Shown: piece by piece, positions 10,677 through 19,941 of the stretch | How positions within the stretch are numbered: position 1 is the first letter of the stretch | Layout: the number at the start of each line of letters is the position of its first letter | Assembly: GCA_963730395.1 (NCBI GenBank) | Contig: CAVSSK010000010.1 | Span: 186,001 to 250,000 of the forward strand | From: Bog-473 sp963730395 | Lineage (GTDB): Bacteria > Actinomycetota > Acidimicrobiia > Acidimicrobiales > RAAP-2 | Reading direction: 5' to 3' | Length of the DNA stretch: 64,000 nt | Translations under genes and position numbers: made by a program | Notes under the pieces: model-generated | The model's database searches: none | Seen by the model: the letters and a program-made list of their open reading frames with translations, nothing else | Told to the model about the DNA's origin: nothing

Positions 10677-11338
10677 GCCCCGAAGCCGACGCGCAGCTCG
10701 CCCAGGGGGCCGAACCCGACCACGAGGCGGTCGCCGGGCGCCACCGCCACCGGAGCCACCATGGAGCCGGCGATGATCCGGTCCCCGGGGGCGAGGGCCG
10801 ACCCGTGCGTGTCGAGGAACGAGCGCACCACGGCCGCCGTGGCGGCGGGCTCCTCGGTGAGCCGGCCCTCGGCCGCGACGTCGCCGTTCTTCGTCACCGT
10901 CACCCGCACCGCCCAGGGGTCGACGCCGGGGACCTCGGGGCCGAACACCACGCCACGCTGGAAGACGTTGCCGGCGAGGATCGCCTCGAGGTCGTCGAAG
11001 GGCAGATCGAGGTCGACCAGCTCGAGGGCCGGGGCGAGCCCCGCCACCTCGCCCCGCTCGCCGACCCGGAGGGCGACCTCGACCTCGACGGCGGGGGCGG
11101 TCCAGCCGGACACCCCCACCGTGGCGCCGTCGGGCGACACCCCCGTGTCGGTCAGGTAGCCGACGACGGGGCCGGACAGGCCGAAGTGCTGCTGGATGGC
11201 GGGGGCGTTGAAGCCGATCTTCCATCCCACCGGCGACGCCCCGGCCGCCAGCTCCGCGAGCCGGCGCGCCAGGAGGGCGCGCATGCCGCGGGACACGGCG
11301 ACGGTGGGATCGGCGCCGGCGGAGTGGGGGTCGGGCAC
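10673..11338 (-). CDS. 2-keto-4-pentenoate hydratase/FAH-family protein
   Basis: Protein of about 221 residues from the 2-hydroxypenta-2,4-dienoate hydratase (MhpD-like) branch of the fumarylacetoacetate hydrolase superfamily, which hydrates dienoates in aromatic meta-cleavage pathways. Evidence is SPVGWKIGFNAPAIQQHFGL at the N-terminus, the metal/active-site region TAPAVEVEVALRV, FDDLEAILAGNVFQRGVVFG, and PGDRIIAGSMVAPVAVAPGD near the end. GTG 11338 is the chosen start; an in-frame GTG nine codons upstream is possible. No other catabolic genes are adjacent, so the pathway is unclear. A much longer open frame on this strand is a shadow of guaB3. Confidence 0.8.
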   Translation of the reverse strand: MPDPHSAGADPTVAVSRGMRALLARRLAELAAGASPVGWKIGFNAPAIQQHFGLSGPVVGYLTDTGVSPDGATVGVSGWTAPAVEVEVALRVGERGEVAGLAPALELVDLDLPFDDLEAILAGNVFQRGVVFGPEVPGVDPWAVRVTVTKNGDVAAEGRLTEEPAATAAVVRSFLDTHGSALAPGDRIIAGSMVAPVAVAPGDRLVVGFGPLGELRVGFGA

Positions 11339-11578
11339 CGCTGCAGTCTCGCGCCGCCGCACCCCGGCCGAGGTCAGGCCGCCGGGACGGGTCCGGCGCC
11401 CCCGGGCGGCCGTCCGTCCCCCGCAATTCGTGCCCGGAAGCAGCCTGAGGGGGAGCACGCAGAGAGTAGGATGGAGGATCGTCGGCGTGTCGGCCCGGCG
11501 TTCGCAATTGAGTCGCAGAGACATGCCGGTGTGGTTCGTGAGCCGTACCGGCCCCACGAATGCCGGAGGGCGAGCACA

Positions 11579-12742
11579 TTGGCTGAGATCGAGATCGGCA
11601 TCTTCAAGTCGGGGCGTCAGGCCTACGGGTTCGACGACATCGCCATCGTCCCGAGCAGGCGGACCCGGGACCCCGAGGACGTCGACATCTCCTGGGAGAT
11701 CGACGCCTACAGCTTCGACCTGCCGCTCCTCGGCGCGGCCATGGACGGGGTGATGAGCCCCGCCACCGCCATCGAGCTGGGGAAGCTGGGCGGCCTGGGC
11801 GTCCTCAACCTCGAGGGCCTCTGGACCCGCTACGAGGACCCGACCGCCCTCTTCGACGAGATCCGCGAGCTCGACGACGACAAGGCCACCTCCCGGATGC
11901 AGCAGATGTACCAGGAGCCGATCATCCCCGAACTGGTCACGGCCCGCATCCGAGCGATGAAGGAGGCCGGCATCACGACCGCCGCCTCGGTGACCCCCCA
12001 GCGCACCGAGTCGCTGGCCCAGGCGATCCTGGCCGCCGAGCTCGACCTGCTCGTGATCCAGGGCACCGTGGTCTCGGCCGAGCACGTCTCGAAGACCTCC
12101 GAGCCGCTCAACCTCAAGCGCTTCATCCGCGAGTTCGACATCCCGGTGATCGTCGGCGGCTGCGCCTCCTACCAGGCCGGCCTGCACCTGATGCGCACCG
12201 GCGCCGTCGGCGTCCTCGTCGGCGTCGGCCCCGGCAACGCCTGCACCACCCGGGGCGTGCTCGGGCTCGGCGTGCCGCAGGCCACCGCCATCGCCGACGT
12301 GGCCGGGGCCCGCATGCGCCACCTCGACGAGACGGGCGTCTACGTGCACGTGATCGCCGACGGCGGGATGTCCAAGGGCGGCGACATCGCCAAGGCCATC
12401 GCCTGCGGCGCCGACGCCGTCATGCTGGGCTCGCCGCTGTCCTCCGCCGTCGAGGCGCCCGCCCGCGGCTTCCACTGGGGCATGGCCACCTTCCACCCGA
12501 CCCTGCCGCGGGGCGCGAGGGTGCGCACGTCGGTGCGGGGGAGCCTGCGCGAGATCCTGCTCGGCCCCGCCCACGAGAACGACGGCCGCATGAACCTGTT
12601 CGGCGCGCTGAGGACGGCGATGGCGACGTGCGGCTACGAGACGGTCAAGGAGTTCCAGAAGGCCGAGGTCATGGTCGCCCCGTCGCTGCAGACCGAGGGG
12701 AAGTTCTTCCAGCGGTCCCAAGGCGTCGGCATGGGCCACTGA
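11579..12742 (+). CDS. guaB3: GuaB3 family IMP dehydrogenase-related protein
   Basis: Actinobacterial GuaB3-type protein of 387 residues, related to IMP dehydrogenase/GMP reductase. Evidence is GFDDIAIVPSRRTRDPEDVD, the barrel loop DLPLLGAAMDGVMSP, the active-site loop GVGPGNACTTRGVLG with its catalytic Cys, and IADGGMSKGGDIAKAIACGADAVMLG. There is no CBS pair, as usual for this subgroup. TTG 11579 is chosen because GGAGG lies about 10 bp upstream and the protein then starts LAEIEIG. It is followed by guaA with a 40-bp gap, supporting a role in GMP formation or guanine recycling. The exact reaction of GuaB3 varies, so IMPDH activity should not be presumed. Confidence 0.92.
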   Translation: MAEIEIGIFKSGRQAYGFDDIAIVPSRRTRDPEDVDISWEIDAYSFDLPLLGAAMDGVMSPATAIELGKLGGLGVLNLEGLWTRYEDPTALFDEIRELDDDKATSRMQQMYQEPIIPELVTARIRAMKEAGITTAASVTPQRTESLAQAILAAELDLLVIQGTVVSAEHVSKTSEPLNLKRFIREFDIPVIVGGCASYQAGLHLMRTGAVGVLVGVGPGNACTTRGVLGLGVPQATAIADVAGARMRHLDETGVYVHVIADGGMSKGGDIAKAIACGADAVMLGSPLSSAVEAPARGFHWGMATFHPTLPRGARVRTSVRGSLREILLGPAHENDGRMNLFGALRTAMATCGYETVKEFQKAEVMVAPSLQTEGKFFQRSQGVGMGH

Positions 12743-12782
12743 GCCCCGTGCGCGCGCGCCCGATCCCGATGAGCCGGCGTCG

Positions 12783-14375
12783 GTGACCGACACCGTCCTC
12801 GTCGTCGACTTCGGAGCCCAGTACGCCCGCCTGATCGCCCGCCGGGTGCGCGAGGCGCACGTCTACTCCGAGATCGTGCCGGCGAGCATCTCGGTCGAGG
12901 AGATCCGGGCCCGGGCGCCCAAGGGGATCATCTTCAGCGGCGGCCCCAAGTCGGTCTACGAGACGCCGGCGCCGTCCATCGACCCCGGCATCTATGCGCT
13001 GGGGATCCCGATCCTCGGCCTGTGCTACGGCGCGCAGCTGATGGCGCTCCAGCTCGGCGGCACGGTGTCGCGCACGGGCCAGGGCGAGTACGGGCGGACC
13101 GAGCTGTCCTTGACGGGCCCCTCGCCGCTGTGCCCGGACTGGCCGGTCACCTCGAGCGTGTGGATGAGCCACGGCGACGCCATCACGGCGGTCCCCGAGG
13201 GGTTCGTCGCCACGGCGACCAGCCCCGGTGCGCCGGTGGCGGCCATGCACGACCCGGACCGCCGCCTCTTCGGGCTCCAATTCCACCCCGAGGTGGTGCA
13301 CACCGACCGCGGCGGCGAGGTGTTCGACCATTTCCTGATCGACGTGTGCGGCTGCCTTCCGGGCTGGACGCACGTGTCCATCATCGAGCAGCAGGTGGCC
13401 GCCGTGCGGGCGCAGGTCGGCTCCGACCGCGTCCTGTGCGCGCTGAGCGGCGGCGTGGACTCCGCCGTGGCGGCGGCCCTGGTGCACAAGGCGGTGGGCG
13501 ACCAGCTCACCTGCGTCTTCGTCGACACCGGCCTGATGCGTTCGGGCGAGGCGGACCAGGTCGAGGACACCTTCCGCCGCCAGTTCAAGGTCGACCTCGT
13601 CCACGTGAAGGCCGCCGACCGCTACTTCGCCGCGCTGGCGGGCGTGACCGACCCCGAGCGCAAGCGCAAGATCATCGGCGAGCTCTTCATCCGGATCTTC
13701 GAGGAGGTGGCACGGGACCTGGGCGCGGGGGGTGGCGGTGACGGTGACCGTGCGGCCGACGGTGCCGGGGGGCCGGCGCACGGCGACGGACCCCGCTTCC
13801 TCGTGCAGGGGACGCTCTACCCCGACGTGATCGAGTCGGGGAGCGACACGGCGGCCAACATCAAGTCGCACCACAACGTGGGCGGGCTGCCCGACGACCT
13901 CGCCTTCGAGCTCGTCGAGCCCCTGCGCCTGCTGTTCAAGGACGAGGTGCGCGCCGTGGGCGAGGAGCTCGGGCTGCCCCACGAGATCGTGTGGCGCCAG
14001 CCCTTCCCCGGACCGGGCCTCGGCGTCCGCATCATCGGCGAGGTGACGCCCGAGCGGGCCGAGATCCTGCGCAACGCCGACGCCGTCGTCGTCGAGGAGA
14101 TCCGGCGGGCCGGCCTGTACCGCGAGCTGTGGCAGAGCTTCGCCGTGCTGCCGGCCGTCCGCACCGTCGGGGTCATGGGCGACGGCCGCACCTACGCCTA
14201 CCCGGTCGTCATCAGAGCCGTCACCAGTGACGACGCCATGACGGCGGACTGGGCCCGGCTGCCCTACGACCTGGTCGAGCGCATCGCCTCGCGCATCATC
14301 AACGAGGTGGAGGGCGTCAACCGGGTGGCGCTCGACGTCACGTCGAAGCCGCCCGGGACCATCGAGTGGGAGTGA
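12783..14375 (+). CDS. guaA: GMP synthase (glutamine-hydrolysing)
   Basis: Converts XMP to GMP with glutamine and ATP; 530 residues, full length. The N-terminal class I amidotransferase has C81 in LGLCYGAQ and the His/Glu pair in FHPEV. The ATP pyrophosphatase domain has the P-loop ALSGGVDSAVAAALV, and the C-terminal dimerisation domain ends KPPGTIEWE as in nearly all GuaA. About 20 Gly/Asp/Ala-rich residues (bases about 13722-13790) are inserted in the region between the pyrophosphatase domain and FLVQGTLYPDVIES; most GuaA have a short loop there. GTG 12783 start. It overlaps the following pcrA start by four bases. Confidence 0.97.
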   Translation: MTDTVLVVDFGAQYARLIARRVREAHVYSEIVPASISVEEIRARAPKGIIFSGGPKSVYETPAPSIDPGIYALGIPILGLCYGAQLMALQLGGTVSRTGQGEYGRTELSLTGPSPLCPDWPVTSSVWMSHGDAITAVPEGFVATATSPGAPVAAMHDPDRRLFGLQFHPEVVHTDRGGEVFDHFLIDVCGCLPGWTHVSIIEQQVAAVRAQVGSDRVLCALSGGVDSAVAAALVHKAVGDQLTCVFVDTGLMRSGEADQVEDTFRRQFKVDLVHVKAADRYFAALAGVTDPERKRKIIGELFIRIFEEVARDLGAGGGGDGDRAADGAGGPAHGDGPRFLVQGTLYPDVIESGSDTAANIKSHHNVGGLPDDLAFELVEPLRLLFKDEVRAVGEELGLPHEIVWRQPFPGPGLGVRIIGEVTPERAEILRNADAVVVEEIRRAGLYRELWQSFAVLPAVRTVGVMGDGRTYAYPVVIRAVTSDDAMTADWARLPYDLVERIASRIINEVEGVNRVALDVTSKPPGTIEWE

Positions 14376-16785
14376 CCACAACCACGGGACACGGCGAGAC
14401 CGGCCAGCTGTTCGACACCTCCGACGAGGGCGTGGGTGCAGCCGCCGCAGCGGAGGTGGTGGAGGCCGAGGCCGTGCCGGCTCCGTTCCCTCTGGAGGGT
14501 GCCGACGACGGGCGGCGACGGCGCCGCCGCACCGCCACCGCGACGGGTGCCTTCTCGGGCCGGCCCGCCGCGCTGCTCGACGACCTGACCATGCCCCAGC
14601 GCGCCGCAGTCGAGCACCGGGGCGGCCCGCTGCTCATCATCGCCGGGGCCGGCTCGGGCAAGACGCGGGTCCTCACGCGCCGCATCGCCCACCTCCTGGC
14701 CACCGGGGACGCGCCGCCGTGGGGGATCCTCGCCATCACGTTCACCAACAAGGCCGCCGACGAGATGCGCTCCCGGGTGGCCGAGCTGGTGGGACCGCCG
14801 GCCGAGAAGATGTGGGTCTCGACGTTCCACTCCGCCTGCCTGCGCATCCTGCGCACCAACGCCGACCGGCTGGGCTACCGCTCGGCCTTCACGGTCTACG
14901 ACGACACGGACTCGCGTCGCATGATCGAGATGATCACCTCCGAGCTCGGCTTCGACCAGAAGCGGCTCCCCGCCCGTGCCGTGCAGGGGGTGATCAGCCA
15001 GGCCAAGTCCGAGCTGATCGACTTCGAGACCTTCGCGCGAAGAGGCGCGCGGCGGGCCCGACCCGTTCCGCAAGCGCATCGCCGACGTCTACACGCAGTA
15101 CCAGCAGCGCCTGCTGGCCGCGAACGCCTTCGACTTCGACGACCTCTTGATGGTGACGGCGAACCTGCTCCAGGCGTGCGACGACGTGCGCGGCGCCTAC
15201 CAGGAGCGTTTCCGCCACATACTGGTCGACGAGTTCCAGGACACCAACCACGCGCAGAACGAGATCGTCAAGCTGCTCGGCGAGGCGCACGGCAACGTCT
15301 GCGTGGTGGGGGACTCGGACCAGTCGGTCTACCGCTGGCGGGGGGCCGACATCCGCAACATCCTGGAGTTCGAGCGGGCCTTCCCCAACGTCACCACGAT
15401 CATGTTGGAGCAGAACTTCCGCTCCACCCAGACGATCCTCGATGCGGCCAACGCCGTCATCGCCAACAACATCGGCCGCCAGGCCAAGGAGCTGTTCACC
15501 GTCGGCGACACCGGCGGGCCGATCAAGCGCTACCGCGCCGAGGACGAGCGCGACGAGGCGTCGTGGGTCTCGAGCGAGATCCTGCGGTTGCACGCCTCCG
15601 AGGGGCTCACGTGGGGCGACATGGCCGTCTTCTACCGCACCAACGCCCAGAGCCTCCCGCTCGAGACGTCCATGAAGTTCAGCGGCATCCCCTACAAGGT
15701 GGTGGGCGGGGCCAAGTTCTACGACCGCAAGGAGATAAAGGACATCCTGGCCTTCGTGCGGGTGCTGGCCAACCCCGACGACGAGGTGTCGGCCCGCCGC
15801 GTCGTCAACGTCCCCAAGCGCGGCATCGGCGACACCTCGGTGGCCCGCCTGGCCGCCTGGGCGCAGACCGAGCACGTGCCCTTCACCGAGGCCATCGACC
15901 GGGCGGCCGAGGCCGGCCTCTCGGGCAAGGCGCTCAAGGGCGCGCGAGGACCTGTCGAAGACGCTGGCCGAGCTGCGCCCGCTGGTGCAGACGGTCAACC
16001 CGGCCGACTTCGTGCAGCTGGTGGCGGACCGGACCGGGTACCTGGCCGAGCTGGTGGCCGAGCACACCCACGAGGCCGACGGCCGGATCGAGAACCTGGC
16101 CGAGCTGGCCACCCAGGCCGCCGACTTCGACGACGTCATGGGCTTCCTCGAGACGGTGGCGCTGGTGGCGGACTCCGACGAGCTCGACAGCGACGGCACC
16201 CGGGTCTCGCTCATGACGCTGCACACGGCCAAGGGCCTCGAGTACCCGGCCGTCTTCGTGGTGGGGCTGGAGGAGGGGATCTTCCCGCACTTCCGCTCGC
16301 TGTCCGAGCCGAGCGAGCTCGAGGAGGAGCGCCGGTTGTTCTACGTGGGCATCACGCGGGCCCGGCGCCATCTCGCCATCTCCCACGCCTGGTCGCGCAC
16401 GACCTGGGGCCGCACCCAGCCGGCCATGCCGAGCCGCTTCGTGACCGAGGTGCCCTCGCACCTCGTCGACGACGTCGGGCTCGGCTCGCCGCGCCGGGGC
16501 ACCGGCTACGACACGCTGTCGGGGGAGGAGCACCTGCCCGGCGCCACCTTCGCCCCCGCCGTGCCGCTGGCCGCCCGCGCCGCCGGCGCCAAGGCGCCCC
16601 GCGGCAGCACCGGGGCCGAGGACCTCGGGCTGGCGCCCGGCGACGAGGTGGTGCACGACCACTGGGGCCACGGCGTCGTGATCGGCGCCAAGGGGGAGGG
16701 CTCGCGGGCCCAGGCCACGGTCGACTTCGACACCGTGGGCAAGAAGAACCTGCTGCTCTCGGCCACGCCGCTGCGCCGGGTCTGA
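14372..16785 (+). CDS. pcrA: UvrD/PcrA-type DNA helicase (two frameshifts)
   Basis: Superfamily 1A 3'-5' helicase acting in DNA repair and in clearing replication blocks, about 804 residues once joined. Motifs: Walker A IAGAGSGKT, Ia AITFTNKAADEMRSR, II VDEFQDTN, III GDSDQSVYRWRGAD, IV EQNFRST, V TLHTAKGLEYPAVFV, VI VGITRAR. The C-terminal KOW-like end GDEVVHDHWGHGVVI is PcrA-like. Frame changes occur near 15045 (one extra A) and 15945 (one extra base), both net +1, and all motifs line up when they are removed. The GTG start overlaps the guaA stop (GTGA), so the two are translationally coupled; GTG 14366 is an alternative. Essential in many actinobacteria, so the breaks are probably artefacts. 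Confidence 0.88.
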
Positions 16786-16794
16786 GGTTCGCCG

Positions 16795-17793
16795 CTAGGC
16801 CGGTGCGCCCGGAGTCCTCCGGTGGCGGCGTCGCCTCGCGAGGAGCACGCCGCCGAAGACCACCAGGGCAGCGCCCGGAAGCGCAATGGCGGCGGGAGCC
16901 TCGGGTGTCTCGACGCCCGGATCGGACGTGATGCAGCCCCTGAACAGCGCGGGGTACACCGTGTCCTTGGAGAAGGACGCGCTCTGTCCGCCGAAGAGCA
17001 CGCTGCCGATCACGGTGTTGGTGCTCATGGACAGGGTTCCCGAGGGCAGGAGGATCGTCCCCACCCAATTCTCGAGCGAGAACGAAGCCGAGGGAACCGA
17101 GGGGAAGTTCCAGAGCACGTCTCTCGCCCTCACCCCTCCGCTCAGCCCCACCGTCTGAGCCGACAGGGACAGGCCGGCCGCGCCGAGCACGTTGACGACC
17201 ACCACCGCTCTCCACGGGGCATCGATCGAGATCGTCGACGCCGCACCGAGCTGTGATTCGGTCAGGTCGAACACGACGGTCCCCGGCAACGACGAGGTCA
17301 AATCGAGCGCGGAGGTGCCTGTCGCAGTGTCGGTCGCCCCGAGACCGGCGATCCCCGCCGAGGCAGTGGCGAGGTCGGCGTCGGCGCCGGAGAAGGCGAT
17401 CGGCAGCGCGGCGACGTGGGTGAAGGTGCCGAAGTCGGCGGAACCGGAGAACGACCCGACGTATTGACCCTTGCCGTGGGCGAGTGCCGTCGTGGTCACC
17501 GAGCTCGTGCTGCCGCCCAGGGCCAAGGTGACCCTTCGTGGAGCGAAGAACGACCACGGAGAGACACCGAACTTCGAGGTCGTGATGGTGGCATCTCCCC
17601 CGTAGGCGGCGGCGCCCCCGACGGTTTCGGCGATCACCGAGGACGCACCGGCCGCGTACTCGCCGTAACGGGCCGCGTCACCGAGCGAGAGACCACCGGG
17701 CCCCGTGGCGCCGACGGGTCCGGACACAACCAGGATCGACGAGCACGTGACGGCCAGGGCGGCGCCGAACGCTCCCAGCCGCCGCCTCGTCAT
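16795..17793 (-). CDS. Secreted choice-of-anchor A family surface protein
   Basis: Predicted exported, cell-surface-tethered protein of 332 residues. It begins with a signal peptide (MTRRRLGAFGAALAVTCSSI, cleavage expected near VGATGP). The body contains the choice-of-anchor A pattern: GDAARYGEYAAG, repeated Ala/Gly/Ser-rich beta-strands, DAPWRAVVVVNVLGAAGLSL, VLWNFPSVPSASFSLENWVG and TILLPSGTLSMSTNTVIGSV. It ends with a hydrophobic helix (AAIALPGAALVVFGGVLLA) followed by an arginine-rich tail, a sortase- or membrane-retention-like C-terminus without a clear LPXTG. Such domains occur in large adhesins; here the domain is essentially the whole protein. Ligand unknown. Confidence 0.78.
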   Translation of the reverse strand: MTRRRLGAFGAALAVTCSSILVVSGPVGATGPGGLSLGDAARYGEYAAGASSVIAETVGGAAAYGGDATITTSKFGVSPWSFFAPRRVTLALGGSTSSVTTTALAHGKGQYVGSFSGSADFGTFTHVAALPIAFSGADADLATASAGIAGLGATDTATGTSALDLTSSLPGTVVFDLTESQLGAASTISIDAPWRAVVVVNVLGAAGLSLSAQTVGLSGGVRARDVLWNFPSVPSASFSLENWVGTILLPSGTLSMSTNTVIGSVLFGGQSASFSKDTVYPALFRGCITSDPGVETPEAPAAIALPGAALVVFGGVLLARRRRHRRTPGAPA

Positions 17794-18205
17794 GGGTCTA
17801 CTCCTTCGCGGCGGAGGGCCGCGCCACGGTCCTGCCACCGCCAACTCTTGCAACTGCCGACAGTATGACGGCCGCTGTCCCGCCGAAGGTGACCGAAGTG
17901 CGATCACAGTGTGAACTTTGCGCGTCCGGGAACCACGGTTCGACAGTCTCTCGGACGGCCATCGGCACCGGGCGCCCGGTGGCGCCTGGCTGGGCCGGTG
18001 GACGCTCCACACCAGGCGGGGGCAGCAGGGCGCAACCGGCTGTTCTCGGCGACTCCGCTGCGCCTGGCCTGAGCGGGCAACCGGGCGACCGGCCTGGACG
18101 GCGTGGTCAGGGATGCCTCCGAGGGGGCCCGTCCCCATCGCCGCAGCCGGCAGACGGGGTTGCGGTCTGGCGTCGCCGCAGGGGCGTCCGTATCCTGGGA
18201 GCCGC
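17794..18205. other. Intergenic region between divergent genes
   Basis: A 412-bp divergent spacer between the surface protein and the B12-binding protein. It should hold both promoters. No tRNA, repeat or convincing ORF was recognised. The stretch after 17,870 is somewhat less GC-rich, which is where promoters would be expected. Confidence 0.5.
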
Positions 18206-18622
18206 ATGAAACGTCCCTACAGGGTGGTCGTGGCCAAGCCCGGCCTCGACGGTCACGACCGGGGGGCCAAGGTCATCGCCCGGGCACTGCGGGACAGCGG
18301 CTTCGAGGTCGTCTACACGGGCCTGCACCAGACGCCCGAGCAGGTGGTCCAGGCCGTGGTGCAGGAGGACGCCGACGCCGTCGGCCTGTCCCTGCTCTCG
18401 GGCGCCCACCTCACGCTGGTGCCCAAGGTGGTCAAGCTGCTGGCCGACGTCGGCCGGGGGGACGTGCTCGTGATCGTGGGCGGGATCATCCCCGAGGCCG
18501 ACATCCCGGTGCTCAAGGACGAGGGCGTGGCCCAGGTCTTCACGCCCGGGGCGCCGCTCGACTCCATCGGCTCCTGGCTGGCCGAGGCCCTCGACGCCCG
18601 TGAGGAGGCCCTCGAGGCCTGA
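18206..18622 (+). CDS. B12-binding domain protein (methylmalonyl-CoA mutase small-domain type)
   Basis: Stand-alone cobalamin-binding Rossmann domain of 138 residues, as in the C-terminal part of acyl-CoA mutases. The lower-ligand motif is KPGLDGHDRGAKVIA (DxHxxG, His providing the lower axial ligand), followed by GLSLLSGAHLTLVPKV and VGGIIPEADIPVLKDEGV. Separate small subunits work with a large mutase subunit such as methylmalonyl-, hydroxyisobutyryl- or ethylmalonyl-CoA mutase, which is not in this window. The neighbour sucCD makes and uses succinyl-CoA, the product of methylmalonyl-CoA mutase, so that partner is plausible. ATG 18206 start; the reading frame extends upstream without a homologous N-terminus. 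Confidence 0.9.
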   Translation: MKRPYRVVVAKPGLDGHDRGAKVIARALRDSGFEVVYTGLHQTPEQVVQAVVQEDADAVGLSLLSGAHLTLVPKVVKLLADVGRGDVLVIVGGIIPEADIPVLKDEGVAQVFTPGAPLDSIGSWLAEALDAREEALEA

Positions 18623-18743
18623 CCGACCCGCGGCGGCCTCCACCGCCCGCGCCCACCCCGGGCCGGGGCGAGGGCTCCCGCCCGGAGCCCGACCGCGACA
18701 CTCACGCACACCGGACACACCGACAAAGGAGACAGCACCCAAA

Positions 18744-19886
18744 GTGGACCTCTACGAGTACCAGGGCAAGCAGTACTTCGCCCGCTTCGGCATCCCGACC
18801 TCCCCGGGCGGGGTGGCCGACACGGTGGACGAGGCCGTCGCGGCGGCCGAGGCGGCTGGATACCCGGTCGTGGTCAAGGCGCAGGTGAAGGTCGGCGGCC
18901 GCGGCAAGGCGGGCGGCGTGAAGCTGGCGGACAACGCGGAGGAGGTGCGCCTCCACGCCGGCAACATCCTCGGGCTCGACATCAAGGGGCACGTCGTCAA
19001 GCGGCTCTGGGTCGAGCACGCATCGGACATCGCCAAGGAGTACTACGCCAGCTTCACGCTCGACCGGCCGGCCAAGCTCCACCTCGGCATGCTGTCGGCC
19101 GAGGGCGGCGTCGAGATCGAGGAGGTGGCGCAGACCAACCCCGACGCCATCGCCAAGATCCACATCGACCCCGTCACCGGCCTGAGCGAGGAGCAGGCCC
19201 GGGAGTGGGTGGACCGGGCCAACCTCGACCCCGAGGCGCGCGAGCAGGCGGCCACGCTGCTGGTGCGGCTCTACCACTGCTACGTGGAGGGCGACTGCGA
19301 CCTGGCCGAGATCAACCCGCTCATCCTCACGCCGGAGGGGAAGGTGCACGCGCTCGACGCCAAGGTCACCCTCGACGAGAACGCCTCCTTCCGCCACCCC
19401 GAGTGGGAGGAGTACGCGGACGACTCCGACGTCGACCCCCGCGAGAAGATGGCCAAGGAGAAGGGCCTCAATTACATCGGCCTGTCCGGCAGCGTGGGCA
19501 TCATCGCCAACGGGGCCGGGCTCGCCATGAGCACGCTCGATGTCGTCACCCAGGTCGGCGGCCAGGCGGCCAACTTCCTCGACATCGGCGGCGGGGCGAA
19601 CGCCGACGTCATGGCCGCCGCGCTCGAGGTGATCAACGCCGACCCGGCGGTCAAGGCGATCTTCGTCAACATCTTCGGCGGCATCACGCGGGTCGACGAG
19701 GTGGCCAAGGGGATCATCGAGGCCATCGGCCGGGTGAAGCTGAGCTCGCCCGTGGTCATGCGCCTCGACGGCACCAACGCCGTGGAGGGCCGCGCCCTGC
19801 TGGCCGACCACCTGTCGGACACCCTGATCGCCGAGCCCACCATGCTCGAGGCCGCCCGCCACGCCGTCGCCCTGGCCAACGCCTAG
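18744..19886 (+). CDS. sucC: Succinyl-CoA synthetase beta subunit (ADP-forming)
   Basis: Beta subunit of the TCA-cycle enzyme that couples succinyl-CoA to ADP or GDP phosphorylation, 380 residues. The ATP-grasp start is MDLYEYQGKQYFARFGIP (GTG start). The nucleotide-binding loop is VVKAQVKVGGRGKAGGVKLA, the metal-site region CDLAEINPL, and the CoA-ligase domain has SGSVGIIANGAGLAMSTLD and VNIFGGITRVDEVA. GTG 18744 follows an AAAGGAGA ribosome-binding site. The operon continues with sucD after 55 bp. Confidence 0.96.
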   Translation: MDLYEYQGKQYFARFGIPTSPGGVADTVDEAVAAAEAAGYPVVVKAQVKVGGRGKAGGVKLADNAEEVRLHAGNILGLDIKGHVVKRLWVEHASDIAKEYYASFTLDRPAKLHLGMLSAEGGVEIEEVAQTNPDAIAKIHIDPVTGLSEEQAREWVDRANLDPEAREQAATLLVRLYHCYVEGDCDLAEINPLILTPEGKVHALDAKVTLDENASFRHPEWEEYADDSDVDPREKMAKEKGLNYIGLSGSVGIIANGAGLAMSTLDVVTQVGGQAANFLDIGGGANADVMAAALEVINADPAVKAIFVNIFGGITRVDEVAKGIIEAIGRVKLSSPVVMRLDGTNAVEGRALLADHLSDTLIAEPTMLEAARHAVALANA

Positions 19887-19941
19887 GCCGACCGCCGGAT
19901 ACCACCGGATCGACACCAAGCACCCGAGAGGACAAGAGAAC

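Noticed and set aside
9857..12742. A 961-codon open frame joining the NUDIX protein to GuaB3
   Set aside because: Between the two domains the frame reads the antisense of the hydratase gene. A +1 shift near 10645 gives a normal NUDIX stop overlapping the convergent gene, and GuaB3 has its own TTG with a ribosome-binding site.
17930..17965. A tRNA-like GGTTCGA segment
   Set aside because: No acceptor stem, anticodon arm or TTCGAATCC pattern can be built around it. No tRNA gene was found in any spacer.
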